Below, piece by piece: positions 42,770 to 54,528 of a stretch of DNA of 64,000 nt; position 1 is the first letter of the stretch, and each line of letters begins with the position of its first letter. The stretch is from positions 248,001-312,000 of the forward strand of contig OY101119.1 in NCBI GenBank assembly GCA_956465555.1. The letters run 5' to 3'. A program made the translations under genes and the position numbers. Source of the DNA: Nitzschia sp. pyKryTriq1 (taxonomy: Eukaryota; Bacillariophyta; Bacillariophyceae; Bacillariales; Bacillariaceae). The notes beneath the pieces were generated by a model that had not been told where the DNA came from, did no database searches, and saw nothing but the letters and a program-made list of their open reading frames with translations.

Positions 42770-43981
42770 GTCAGTCGGTCTATCTATCTATCTCGCTCTA
42801 CAAGAACAATCGATCGATCGATCGATGAATCCGTAATCCGCGTACGTCACTGAATGGATCAATGAATGATGAAATGCAACAATAGACGCAGGAGATGATG
42901 ATTCGTAGAGACAAAACTTCTTGTGTGCGATGTTCGAGGCAAAAGCAATGCTGCGTCCTGATGCTACTAGTAGCAGTACATACCGGTAGGATGTTGTTTT
43001 ATGTTGGATGCAATGTGCCTGCGGCCAACACGCTCGCGCGTCGCGAGAGAGGTGCATCGCGGCGTGCGCAGCGGCTGCTGCTACGTAAGCTGTAGTACAA
43101 AAGCTACAGAGCTTTGGGTGCCGAACTCCCTCCCTCCCATCCCATTGTTGATGTGCTGGCTTATCAGAGGAATAATCGTCCGCATGTAGAAAATGTACGA
43201 GCGCCTACGGCAGAGGATCCGAGGAATTTGGCGCGCTCATCATCGATCTCCTCGCACGCAGGCAGGCCAGACGACTTCAAAATAACTTTGAGGGAAAATA
43301 ATCAGGGGTGAGTTCATTCCCCAATGTCCATCCCTTTTGCGGAGCGCGCTCCTGCTTCCCAACCTCAACGGCTGCGCGCAGCTTTCTTTAAGTATTTTGT
43401 ATGTGGTACATGGAAAGGGTGAGAATTTTGGGTCCGTTCAACGCCATCGCCGGCTTTCCATGGGGAAGCGGATCCGGCGATCCGTTCCCGCGTTATTTTT
43501 TTTTATTCTAACGCATGCTTGCATGATGCACACGCGCCGGCAGCAAGAAGAACACCCCCAACAGCAACAACAACAATACCAATAACTTGCAGCCACTACC
43601 ACACCACACCACTACCATCTTCACAGTACCACAAGTAAGTCAAGTGTGGCACATACCTCTATCGTCCGCCGCTTTCCATCTCGACGACGACGCCCACAAA
43701 CAAAAAGAGCAGTGAAAGAATTGATTGATACACATACTCGTAGTTGGCTAGCAGTAGTAGTAGTGAAGCAACGGAAGAAGCACCAGCAAAAGTGGTGCGG
43801 TGTTGGGAGTTGCGCACGATCATCCGTAAAAAGAAAGAAAGAAAGAAAGAAAGAAAGGCAGGTAGAAATTCCAACTCCGTTGCCGCCGCCCCCTCCGCGG
43901 AGTATTCTTCATTCATAACCAAGCAGTCAACCCACCCACCCACCCAAGTAGTACAGTACTACGGTACGAAACAACAAGAAC
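42770..43981. other. Divergent intergenic region
   Basis: 1.2 kb between MSH6 (-) and the 1850-residue gene (+). It has CGAT and CTAT short tandem runs next to the MSH6 ATG (42782-42826), a TACCGGTA at about 42982, a GAAA run (43841-43855) and CCCA units (about 43931-43945). No coding evidence beyond short frames. Confidence 0.6.
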
Positions 43982-46900
43982 ATGCCCAAATTCAATCTCT
44001 TTGCGAAACGAAAGAGTAATAGTAAAAGTGCCCGGAAAGAGGATGAAGTGACTCCGGATAGACCTACGAAAGGCGGCGGTGGTGGTGGCAACGCCAAGGA
44101 TGCTGTGACGTCTCCGTCCGGATCGGTACTCACCGCTGCCACTTCCGCTATGAATACTCCGGAATCTACCAAAGGTACTCCAACTAGTACTACTACCGGT
44201 GGTCATGGTAACAATAACAATGCGGAGGATGAGCACAGTGATGATGGTGCTGGTAGCAATGGGAGTGAAGAACCCTGGGATGTCAAGCATTCTCTGTCCG
44301 AGGATGGTGCCAGCAGTACGGGTGGAAACAGCAATGGAAATACGGGTCCCAGTTTGAGCATGAAACGCAAGATTCAACAACGCATGAATGAACTCAAAGG
44401 TAGTGGTGCTGCTACAAGTACTCCTGACCATCCCACAACGACAGCGAATACATCCGTATCCTCATCACCACAAAAACCTGTCATGTTATCCTTGGGGCGT
44501 CGATCGGTGCGACCTCTCAGTCCACCCGCCGAAGCTGGCATGTCTCCCAAACCGGTGACACCCTCTTACGACTATGGCTATGATGATGACGATGATGATG
44601 ACGATGACGATGATGAACAAGAAGGTCGTCGCAACAACAAGAACAGCAAGAACAAGAGCATGGAAATCGACGCTGATGTCGACTTGCCCATGGATGAAAT
44701 GGAAGAGTATCAGAAGCAACAAGTCTTGTGTGGTGTGGGTAGTACTGGTGGCGAAGATGGTGTCATGGGTGGCGACAACTTGTGCGATTATACACTCACG
44801 GCCTTGAATGACATATGTGGAATGGGTAACAACAATAAGATTGTTCATGAGGATAACAACGATGACGACGATGACGATGACAAACAAGGCGATGGTGTCA
44901 AGGCCATCAAGCGTAGCAAGCAATCATCCCCGTCGCCTCCCAACTCATCTTCTCCTCCTTATTCTGCCACCACACGGGCCGCCTTGAGGGGCACCCTGCC
45001 GCAACTCAAGCCACCGTACGGAGTCGAAGAACAAACGGCGATTGAAGTCGAGTATGTGGAACCCGAACGGGGTCAGTATTACGATCCCAAGAATGATGCC
45101 TATGGTGGAGCCAATCCCCGCAAGAAGAATTTGTTGGTCCAAGCCATGGCCCGCCGGGCCAAGCAAGACTATGAAACCCAAAAGGGACGACCCGCCCGTA
45201 TCTCATCTCCGGTCAGTGATATGGACAAGAGTATGGATGAATCGTTCGAGGGGGAAGGAGACGCTGGCAATAATGCATCTTCTCCGCCGCCCCCCGATAA
45301 TATGAATGTCTATGCGAGCTTTACTTCGAGTGAAAAGCGAAAGTTCCTTACACTCATCAACAATGGATTGACGCCTTCCGAGGCCACTACTCAAGTGTTG
45401 AAGGAGAGACAGGAAGGAGAAGAGGCAGGCGATGCCGATTCGGCCAGTAAATCGTCAGGAGGAAGAGGATTGCGGTTTTGGAACAAGGGCGGCGGCGGCG
45501 GCCACAAAAACAACAAGGACGATGCGGCGCCAGTTCCTACCGAAGTTCGAAAGCAGCAGCAGCATCATCATCATCGTGCAGCAGCAGCAGCAGCCGAAAG
45601 AACTCCTCCTCGAACTCCCACAGGAGAGCATGACGACGACGAGGAAGAGGAAGAAGAACGTTTTGCTAGAAGTGGCATTAGCTATTACGATGCTGTTCGT
45701 AAATATCAAGGCGAGGATTTGCCGCCAGAAGAGGAGGGTACTAACACCGGCTCCTCACCGGCAACGGAGAAACGGTCCAAGAACAAGCGATTAGCTCGAT
45801 TGGCCAAGTTTGGTTTTGGAAAACCCAAAGGAAAGCCACTGGCAGACGATGAAGATGCTGCTGCTGCTGCTGCTGCAGCTGCTACGATGAAAGAGGATCA
45901 TTCTCCTCACCAGCAGGCAGTCAGTCCTTTTAGTGCGGCTCCTCGCGACCCTCCATCGGGACGTCTGGATCTGCCACCCATGCCACCGAGGCCAGTCAAC
46001 CCTGCCGCACCATCAACCGCAGCTCGAAGCGTACCCACGGATATGGAGGTACTGGAGGATTTAGAGGCGGCCGCAGAAGCCTCGAGAAGTGTCTTCAAAC
46101 CAATCCCCTCTCCTGCATCTCCCACCGAACAAAATGGTGCGGATCCGTCTGGCACGGTTGTGTCGGCCGACGGAGATGATGCGGACGACGAAGAAGGAGA
46201 AGGAGAATACCCCGCCATTCAAGAAAGTTATTCGCGCGACTCCTTGTTGGACGACGAGGAAGATGATGAAGACGGACCAGATGACGAGGTGCAAGTACGA
46301 GTAGAGCGAGACATTATCGTGGCCGCAGCCCCGGAGGGCATTGTCATGGTGGAAGAAGAAAAGGAAGAAATCACATCCCCGGAGACTCCTCAGAACCGTT
46401 CGATGGACTATGATCAAATGGAAGTGGATATCGCGAGCCAAATACTTGGAGTATCATCGGCTTCGCAGATGCCATCCTCTCCGGCACGAGCCATGGCTAC
46501 CGATACCATGGTCCTCGATGTTGAGAATACCTACATGAACTCTACCGAAATCATGACCCACTACAACGCTGGGACTAGTGTGGCAGGAGATCAGCCGTCG
46601 GTCAAAACGTCTGCAACCTATGCCACCACTGGTACCAACTACACCACGTCGACTCGTTCCCGTCGACCTGGTGCCGCCAAGCAACGACTGACATCCCAAA
46701 AGACTGGCGAGACTTCCGCAACTGCCCATAAGTACATGGGCTGGCAAGAGTCTATCCAGGCAGCCGCCGTGGGTCTTGGTAAAGTCTGGGATCCAGTCAA
46801 GGGATGGGTCGACTATGAAGAGGAGAAGAAGTCAGATGACGTTATGGTTGTGGCCCCGGTCACGATTACCAGAGCTGGAGATTCGGTCTCAACAGGTGTC

Positions 46901-48949
46901 ATCGAGGAACAAGCTCCTCCCAGGGATGGTTCGGTTGTGGAAGAATACGCACCTGCTATGATGCAGCAGCAGCAGCAGCATATGCAGAGGGCGCCTCTCA
47001 GTCCCCCAAGACATGGCGCCGTGGCCAGAAAGGATGCCAAAAGTCCTGCTCGGTCACGTGGATGGTTGGAAACAATGAAGGAAGCCACTGCTCGCGTGGA
47101 GACACAGGGCAAGCGATGGGATCCAGAACGTGGATGGATTGGACCGGACGGTGAGAAGGTCGCGTCTCCGGACTCTGATCGGTACGAAGATGATGTTGAT
47201 GTTGATAGACAAGTGGATTCGGATACCCACGACTTTGGAACGATCCTACCAGCTTCTCTTCAACCCAAGGCCGTGCCGCCAACGGGTCAGTCCCCACCAA
47301 CCGCGACTCGTGATCCAGGTGGTCAGAACCCTGTGAACTTTATCCGAAAAGATCCCCCACCAAGCGGTCAAATCCCACAGCAGCACGAGGACGACCATCA
47401 TTCCGCGGATGCCATTAGCAACGCTAGTAGCTTCGAAGTCAATGCTCAAACTGGAAGATACGTCCAGCTCGGGGATACAGGATCCGTTTCGAGTTATCAT
47501 TTCGGAAAACCATCCAACCGTGTTGCTCCCAAAGAGAAGGGAACCAAACTTTCTTCGACACCGGAACATGAGGATCAGACCCAAAAGACGCCCCAAACAG
47601 GTAACCGCAAATTGCTTGTCGATGTCAAGAAGGAAAAGGTTAGCCCGGCAGACGCGAGCATGTTCCCTGAGATCCCCAAGGGAAGCGGTAGCAGAAGCAC
47701 TGGTCCAGTAGATCTGGATGAAATTGATGACTTGGAGAATGGAAGCTTTGAAGCTGCTCAAGACTTCTCCTGGGACGAAGACACCTTTGATGGACCATCA
47801 GGTGGAAAGTCCCGAGGAACGTCTCCGGACAAATCGGAAATCTCACATAGCTCTGTATCGACCATGTCCAAAACCATCCCGAAACTTCTAGCACCCACGC
47901 GAGACACCTCGCCAATTCATGGGCGTCCTGCTAGCACAGGAGGCAAACAGTCGCCGCCGACTCAAGCCCAATCAAGTGATCCTAGGTCAAGCCCCCCAAC
48001 AAGCCAGGTGCTGCCATCCAGTCAGTCGGCTGGTAGATCGCCTATCGCTCCGATGCCTTCACAGAAAAGTCGAACTGCGCCTTCACCTTATCAGCCCGCT
48101 GGTAGATCGCCTGTCGCTCAGATGCCTTCACAGAAGAGTCGACCTTCGCCCTCACCCTATTCTCCAAACAAACCGCGAAGCAGTCCTCCTGGCTCTGGAC
48201 CCGATCGTTCTCTAAACCACTCGACAACGAGTCCCGGTCCCGCTATTAGTGATACGAGGAGCACCAATACTGCTGATTCGAGTCCAAGTGTCAGTAGTGT
48301 AAAGGATCTACACGACTACTGGGAACGTCGATCCAATACAAAGGAAGGACTCACTCCACCCAGCGCCGAGTGGAAGAATTTCTTGGCTAAGAAAGTGAGG
48401 GATGAAAGCGCTGCTGCTCAAGGCCAGAAGAGGAATGTGGACGATGAAAGGGATTCTTTGTTTGACTTTGGGTCCGATGGCGGTGCCTTCCCGACGTCGC
48501 GCAAAGGCAACAATGCGCTCGGCGCAGCCTCACGAAATGAAGATGCTGGCCTGAGATCGTTGGAAGAGATTTCCAACCTTTCCCCCATTCAAGCTGTCCA
48601 CGACGACGACGATGATGAAGATGACGACGAAGCGCCCTCGGAAGTAAGCACTGGAGTTGCCCAAGGTGGCACGTTCCTAGAAAGGCTGCAAGCCTGTGCT
48701 GCCCCAATGATGCCCAAAAGTATGGCAGAAGGCGGCTCCGGTATGAATTGCAATCCCATGCCAATGGCGCATCTAGCGTTTCTGCGCAACAACCCGAACG
48801 CATCTGGAAGCCCCAAAGAAGAAGGCAGCAACCGGCCTTCTTCTAAATTCGTACCACCGAATCTTTGCGGTAAGCCTGATATCATCACCGAAGAAGATGA
48901 TGAAGAGGCGAGTGGAGTTGAAATGGGAGCCATGAACTCCTCGTCCGAT

Positions 48950-48980
<31 letters not shown>

Positions 48981-49534
48981 GGCCGAAAGACGATTCCCGA
49001 AGGTCAAGGTCGAATCCACGCGCAAATGACGATATGAGTAGCGTGATATCTGGTGAGCAGTTTGGACAAAAGACCGCCTACTTGGAAGCTATTGCTATGA
49101 AGGCGGCAGTCTCTGGGTCAAAGAAGAACCGAAGAAGTCGACCAAGTGGAGGTTCCGAAGTGGGCCCAGACAGCGGTGAGAAGCACTCTGAATCGTGGCA
49201 ACGCTTTCTAGACAAGAAGGGGGCCAGCCGTTCCGAGGACCAAGAGGAAGTATCCCGGGCCGCTGACAAATACGCCGCGGAGAAAGTGGATCAAATGATG
49301 GACCACATGGCCGCCCGGTCTCGATCTGGAGAATTCCAGCCTCGATCAATGGAGGAAGCTACTGGAGCGTTCCCATCCGTGGGGAATGCTAAGAAATTCA
49401 AGGGAGACGACCAGATTCCATTCAGGAACGAGTCCACGAGGGCGGCAGAAGATCTAGCCGCCGCTCGAGTGGAAGCCATGATGCATGCTCTTTCTTCTCC
49501 CCGAACGTTGGACGAGGAGGAAGGAGAGATATAG
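43982..49534 (+). CDS. Large, mostly disordered protein of unknown function (1850 residues)
   Basis: A single uninterrupted frame from ATG 43982 (MPKFNLFAKRK). Most is low-complexity: Asp runs, Gly, Gln/His, Ala, Pro/Ser and Asn tracts. Ordered islands recur. MGWQESIQAAAVGLGKVWDP with KGWVDYE (about 918-950) is echoed by GWLETMKEATARVETQGKRW with DPERGWIG (about 1025-1060), sharing a W-D-P-x-x-G-W core. WKNFLAKK and WQRFLDKK form a second motif pair. TFLERLQACAAPMMPK and AAEDLAAARVEAMMHALSS look conserved. A 23-residue repeat (GRSP, PMPSQKSR, PSPY) is tandem at 48029-48166. No signal peptide or membrane helix. The repeated Trp motifs suggest peptide-binding or scaffold sites, but no function can be claimed. 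Confidence 0.85.
48029..48166. repeat. Tandem 69-bp coding repeat
   Basis: Two in-frame copies start at 48029 and 48098 (GCTGGTAGATCGCCT), encoding AGRSPIAPMPSQKSR and AGRSPVAQMPSQKSR followed by a PSPY stretch. They lie in the Pro/Ser-rich region of the 43982 gene. Confidence 0.85.
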
Positions 49535-50164
49535 CCATGCATCTTTGGTCGTCAAGCTTATATTCGTAACGATGTTATAAGGTTTGTTTTATGCATGATA
49601 GCCTCTTTCTGCAGCCTACTATGAGTACTGGCTTTTAGTTCTCTCTTGCTCTATCCTCGTATCCATGTCAGCTGTCGGCCAGTTATTAAATGTTACTACG
49701 TCAGTTCGGATAAACTGTACAGTATCGTACAGCACTTAACTCGCTCGTAGAATGGATCTATGACGCCACGCGGGAACAACGAAGAATAGTAATAAGGTTT
49801 CCCCGGATTTGCCACCTGCTCTGAAGCACAAAAAACCCGCCATACCGGTAGAAGCACGCACGAGGAAACTGCACTGCACTGACTAATATGACTGATGATG
49901 ACACCCTGCCTTTTCTCGCTTTCTCGTGCGGGATAAGGACCTCTTCGTTTATTCGGCGGCGAAATAGCGGTTCGCTCGGGACGCGAAAGTCGATAGCCCA
50001 GCAGGCGGTCAAAGGCGCCGTTTAATAATATTGTGGAAAGGAGATGCGATACGAACGCTCTCTCTCCTGCTCCCTCTCTCTATTCATTCTGTAGCTGCAA
50101 CGTCCAGATCGTCCTCACTCAATATTCATACTACTATCAAACTTTGGAAGTAGAGAAACCCAGC
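49535..50164. other. Intergenic spacer
   Basis: 630 bp between two co-oriented genes. A TACCGGTA word lies near 49853. The reading frame upstream of ATG 50165 is open to a GTG at 50033 but has no ATG, so it is taken as leader. No other gene seen. Confidence 0.6.
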
Positions 50165-51834
50165 ATGCCTACCGCCGCAGTCCATCAGTTCGCCACGGAT
50201 GAAGGGCAACGACAATTGGACAAGATGTTGGCAAACGAGCTCAACCAAATGTCGATCCAGCAGCGCGAGAAGGTCTATGAGGAGATTCACGGAGTCAACC
50301 GCGTATTGGAGGAGTCTCCCTCATTGTTGAACGAGGGCCTTTTTCGCTTGGATCAAGTGCTGCAGGGGATCTATCCCAAGCCTGCCTACGACCAAGCCTT
50401 TCGCCAGAACGCTTCCTATTGCTTGAACCCCAAGCTTCGTTTAGCGTTTCTTCGCGCCGAGTATTTTGATGCTTCACGGGCTGCCGTTCGAATGGTCAAA
50501 TTCTTTGAAGGAAAGTTGGAGTATTTTGGCCCCGATGCTTTGGGACGGGATCTTAGATTGAATGAAGATATGGATGAGGACGATCGAAAATGTTTACAGG
50601 CAGGTCATTTACAAATACTTCCTGCTCGAGATCGTGCGGGAAGAGCCGTCTTTTGTGATTTTCAAGCGACCTTTCCAACATGCTACAAACAAGCTAGAAA
50701 TATGGTAAGTAACACACTGCACACATGACACATGCATGCATCCATATCTTTATGCCATGGGTTTTTTTTTTGAAATTGCAATTTGGTTCACTTTGTTTGT
50801 TTGTTTGTTTGTTGGACGGTATGTTTGTACGCTATATATTTTGACCGTAGGTGAAATGTTCCATATATCTCATGCTTTGTGCGGCAGAAGATGAAGAGAA
50901 TCAAAAGTTGGGAATTGTGGGAATGTTGTACCATGTCGGAAAACAGCAAAATAAACCCGATCCGGATCTGATGGCACAAGGACCCGCAACACTCCAATGG
51001 TTACCCATTCGATTCAATAGTATACATATATGTGTCAGTCATGCCATGTCGTCGATCTTGGCTAGACTTTTGTTGATTGGTGCGGGACAAGAGATTCGGG
51101 CTCGATCCAGAGTACATTATGGTAAGTGGCATTCATTCATTTATTCGTCCCTCTTTCGTTGTCTTTGTTGGGAGTATACTGGAAAACCAACAACAATTCT
51201 ATCTACATTCGTTCGTAAACACGTACTCGTACTTGTACCAACAACAGGCGGACATTTAGAGTGTCAATATAGTCTCATGACGTTTGGGGTGCCAGTGAAT
51301 GTATTTCCAATCAGTGCCGAGGGAGAACTCAAACTGTCCGATTTTCACAAATGGATCAAGAAGCGTATAAAAAAAGATGCGGTGGCCCGAGAACAAGGAA
51401 ACAGTGGAAAGCCAGCAGTATTTTCGGGAATCGATTTGCCAAGTTCGAGAGATGTCCTCATGGGCAAGGGGAAGCCCTTTCAAATACATCCGGGGAATGT
51501 AGCCTTACGGTATCTGTGTGAAAAACGATTGGAGGAATACAAAGCTACTCGCAAGGGAGACAAGTCCGAGTTGGCATCCGATGTCGTGGCAATGTGTGGA
51601 AGATTTTTGAAACGTGAATCCGATGGTTGGTGGACCGAAGTGAGCCATGAAACGGCCAAAGACAAGGTCATTAAAGCTTTTCTTGCCATTCGAGCTATTG
51701 AGCGAACAAGTGGCAGTCCCGGGGCATCTCCCATGCTTTTATCCGTACCAGCTCCTGCTGCGTTGGACTTGGCAGAAAGAGATTCCAAGCGAGCTAGGAT
51801 GTGTTGTCGGAGCGACGGCTCAGAGAGTATATAG
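50165..51834 (+). CDS. CRAL-TRIO (Sec14)-like protein with C-terminal DUF6824 domain
   Basis: Three exons (50165-50704, 50851-51121, 51248-51834) give 465 residues. The joins are ARNM|VKCS (phase 0) and VHYG|GHLE (phase 1). The N-terminal family element is MSIQQREKVYEEIHGV. A CRAL-TRIO-N-like helix sits near residue 93 (RLAFLRAEYFDASRAAVRMV). The body contains LPARDRAGRAVFCDF, LGIVGMLYHVG and GVPVNVFP. A DUF6824 domain follows from about residue 339 (DVLMGKGKPFQIHPGN to GWWTEVSHETAKDKV). It is closest in organisation to the intronless gene at 1890. The last 23 codons lie in a 119-bp tandem duplication whose second copy falls past the stop. Likely lipid-binding; DUF6824 function unknown. Confidence 0.88.
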
Positions 51835-51985
51835 CAGGTCTTTGGGACGTCGAATGGAGAGGCGTTCCAGCTCGTGCTGCGTTGGACTTGGCAGAAAGAG
51901 ATTCCAAGCGAGCTAGGATGTGTTGTCGGAGCGACGGCTCTCTTTGCGACGTCGAATGGAAAGGGCCCAAAGCCCCGCAGATTAG
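51748..51985. repeat. 119-bp tandem duplication across the 3' end of the preceding gene
   Basis: Copy 1 (51748-51866) covers the last CDS codons and stop; copy 2 starts at 51867. The core GTTGGACTTGGCAGAAAGAG to GGAGCGACGGCTC is repeated almost perfectly. Copy 2 then lacks about 15 bp, including the stop region. Recent event, by its high identity. Confidence 0.9.
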
Positions 51986-52098
51986 ACTAGCTAAATGTAT
52001 ATAACTCCTATCACCTTACTAAACTGCTAGAGAGTTTTAATCTTGGCATCTCTTTTTGGGTTTTTGAGTACACTATAGACTATTTAATATTATGCTGC

Positions 52099-53262
52099 TT
52101 ATGTTTTTATTCGAGGCCATGATTCTCCGCTATTGGCCTTTTCACAAGTAATGACCAACTTTTTACCATCAATCGTCCAGGTGCACCCGTCCACATCCAC
52201 GGCCCCATACAGCGCAATGGACAGTTTGGCTTCCCCCTTGTACTGGACCTTGATGGAACGGGCCAGAAAGGAAACCTTGAGGGCCTTTTTATCCCATACA
52301 CCAGCAGAATCATCATCATCATCATGCTTCAAGACGACGACAATCTCTAGCTCATCGTCATCTTGAGTCCATTCAAATTGTTCTTCGACTGCCGCATTTC
52401 CTTCGGTTCCAATCGCTGCTGGCTGGGTCTGCCCCATTCGGCCCGTCACTTGATTCATTTCTTGTTGCCATGCCACATTTTCAGACACGGCTCGTTGCAT
52501 CCATACCGCTCCCCGATCCGTATCGATTCCCGCCACAAACGCCACATTCTTCATGCGGGGTTTCGTCTGGACCCGTCCAATAAAGACATTGCCGTAAAAG
52601 TTGGGAGCTGGACTGTAGCCACAGGCGTGGGCGATTTGAGATGCCCGAGCATTCAAGGGAAGCTTTTTGAGCATACCGACCTCGTCCAAATAAATATAGA
52701 CTCCCTGAAATTGATTCGTATCGGCGGGATGCACTAAAGGAAAGGTCTCCACCGATCCTTGGGCGGCAACGGCGTTCATGGCAGCGGGCGAAAGCTTGGT
52801 TTGGGCCAACTGCTGTAAATCCCCTCCTGCGGCAAAATGTTTGGTCGCCTGGTCTTTGAGGAGTGACGCATCAATGGTTTGTTTATCGGAAGCAAAGTAC
52901 GGTTTCACATATTCGGGCAGAGCATCGCCCGGCTTGGCTTGAGCGACCGACGCGGGCAAGTAAAGTGTCCGGAGAGGTTGGGTGTCATCTTGAGGCACAA
53001 AGACAAAAGGGATAGCATCATCGTCACTATCATCTTTGTTCTTTAAATCCAAACCCGCCAACTGTGCCAGGACAGATTCTCCGTTGGCTGCAGCAGTGGC
53101 ACCAGCCGCATTATTGCGATCGCCAGGAGTTTCAATGAGAACACCCCGACTGCGAAGCCATTCTTCTCTTTCTTCCAGTGTCATGTCGTCATCTTTTTCA
53201 TTCTCTTCGTTTTTTACTTTTTGCTCTGCGGCGTCATCTTGAGTGTTGCTGGTGGAACTCAT
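52099..53262 (-). CDS. CS-domain (NudC/p23-like) protein
   Basis: One exon, 387 residues. The N-terminus is acidic with MTLEEREEWLRSRGV. A middle region (residues about 85-270) has LRTLYLPASVAQ, ADTNQFQGVYIYLDEVG and YGNVFIGRVQTKP. The C-terminal 95 residues form a CS domain: FEWTQDDDELEIVVVL, KALKVSFLARSIKVQYKG and TWTIDGKKLVITCEK, with the Trp of ESWPRI near the end as in NudC/p23 folds. CS domains act as HSP90 co-chaperones or dynein-pathway adaptors. The middle region has no match I recognise, so the partner is open. Confidence 0.85.
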   Translation of the reverse strand: MSSTSNTQDDAAEQKVKNEENEKDDDMTLEEREEWLRSRGVLIETPGDRNNAAGATAAANGESVLAQLAGLDLKNKDDSDDDAIPFVFVPQDDTQPLRTLYLPASVAQAKPGDALPEYVKPYFASDKQTIDASLLKDQATKHFAAGGDLQQLAQTKLSPAAMNAVAAQGSVETFPLVHPADTNQFQGVYIYLDEVGMLKKLPLNARASQIAHACGYSPAPNFYGNVFIGRVQTKPRMKNVAFVAGIDTDRGAVWMQRAVSENVAWQQEMNQVTGRMGQTQPAAIGTEGNAAVEEQFEWTQDDDELEIVVVLKHDDDDDSAGVWDKKALKVSFLARSIKVQYKGEAKLSIALYGAVDVDGCTWTIDGKKLVITCEKANSGESWPRIKT

Positions 53263-54528
53263 AGTTCTTTCTTCCTCCTCTTCTTCTTCTTCTTCTTTTA
53301 TCGTTTGTTAGCTTTTCAAGAATGGTCGTCTACTCGTACAGTGCGTGTAGTCTAACTTATGGAAGGGAAAGGAAGGAACTACAGTACCTGGTACCCTTTC
53401 GAGTACAGTTTATCGTCCATCATCTTCCTTCGACTTCGAAAACTATCTCTCGATCTCGATCCTTTGTGTCCTCGTACCCGTACAGTTCGTACCGTACTTC
53501 GTACTACGCTTTGTTGGCACGAAGAAATCGTGTGGTTCGTGGACGATCGCGCAGAACGCACGAAAGATACAAAAATAGGCGCGTCTTCCCCCGATCAGAA
53601 GTCATAATTCGGAGTAGTCAAAGCTTTGGTGTCCGCGCGTGCTACGCATGTAAAAAATTGAGAATCTCAATTAATTTCGACTCACTGGACTACATTTTTC
53701 TGCGTGTTTTCCTCACGCTTCTGCATAATACACAGTCATAGCAGAAGGATTCTGGGTGCAAAGAACCCTGCTAGAGCTATCAATGCTTACTCTAATATCT
53801 CCCTGATGAGTAGAATGAATGTTTTAGTTACCATTAGGCTACTACTTTACGCTTCAGAAGAGCAATTTACACCATTTCAAAATGAGACTGGTTATCTAGT
53901 GAATTTCTCGTGCTAAAATGACACCCTTGTACTCCTGGTATATTGCTACTGATCTCGAAGCATGAAAATCCTTTTAAGCCATTAGCCTTTACTATCCTAC
54001 CTCCATTGTCACTTTACTGATGTGTTAGTTACTACTGGGCTCTCAAAGGAGTGATTTCCATCATTGCCAATTGAGATCCGCTAGACGGAGGATCTCAGCA
54101 ATCTCAATACTCGTTACCGCGGTGCATCACGGCGCGTCGCGCGAATCTCAATTTTTTACGATCTCAGTTTTTAATGCGCGTAGCGTGGGGGGGGGGGGCA
54201 ACGCGCGCGATGATGGTTGTGTGAGATGGCCTCCCCCGAAGCGCATTTCCCTCAAAGTCGTCTGTGTAGCCAGGGCATAGATAATACTGTGCTTTCCTTG
54301 GAAAATCTACAGTAATGATTATTTCATCATGCTGACTAGTAGTTGGCAACAGAGAAAGTTATCATGTATGGTACTCCTATGTTTCGTTCACGTAAATTAT
54401 GAAAGGCATGTCTACCAAGAAATCGAATCATCATGAATATAACATATGCAGACAATGATCGCGTCCGGCGCCCAATCCTAATCTTCTTCGTCTTCTTCTT
54501 CGAAGCGAAGCAACAACATACGAAGTTA
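53263..54528. other. Intergenic region with a possible non-autonomous transposon
   Basis: A CTT/CTC run abuts the CS-domain gene start (53275-53300). A candidate TIR element spans about 53641-54184. After a poly-G run (54187-54198), the duplicated 3' flank of the Cys-rich gene pair begins near 54295. No gene supported. Confidence 0.6.
53641..54184. mobile_element. Candidate non-autonomous DNA element with imperfect TIRs
   Basis: The left end GCTACGCATGTAAAAAATTG matches, imperfectly and inverted, the right end near 54160-54184 (GCTACGCGCATTAAAAACTG on the minus strand). ATCTCAAT words recur inside both ends. The AT-rich interior holds two similar stretches with TTAGTTAC near 53827 and 54028. 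No transposase frame and no clear target duplication. Tentative. Confidence 0.4.

Noticed and set aside
50033-50164. N-terminal extension of the third CRAL-TRIO paralog
   Set aside because: It starts at GTG and has no counterpart in the relatives; ATG 50165 is used.
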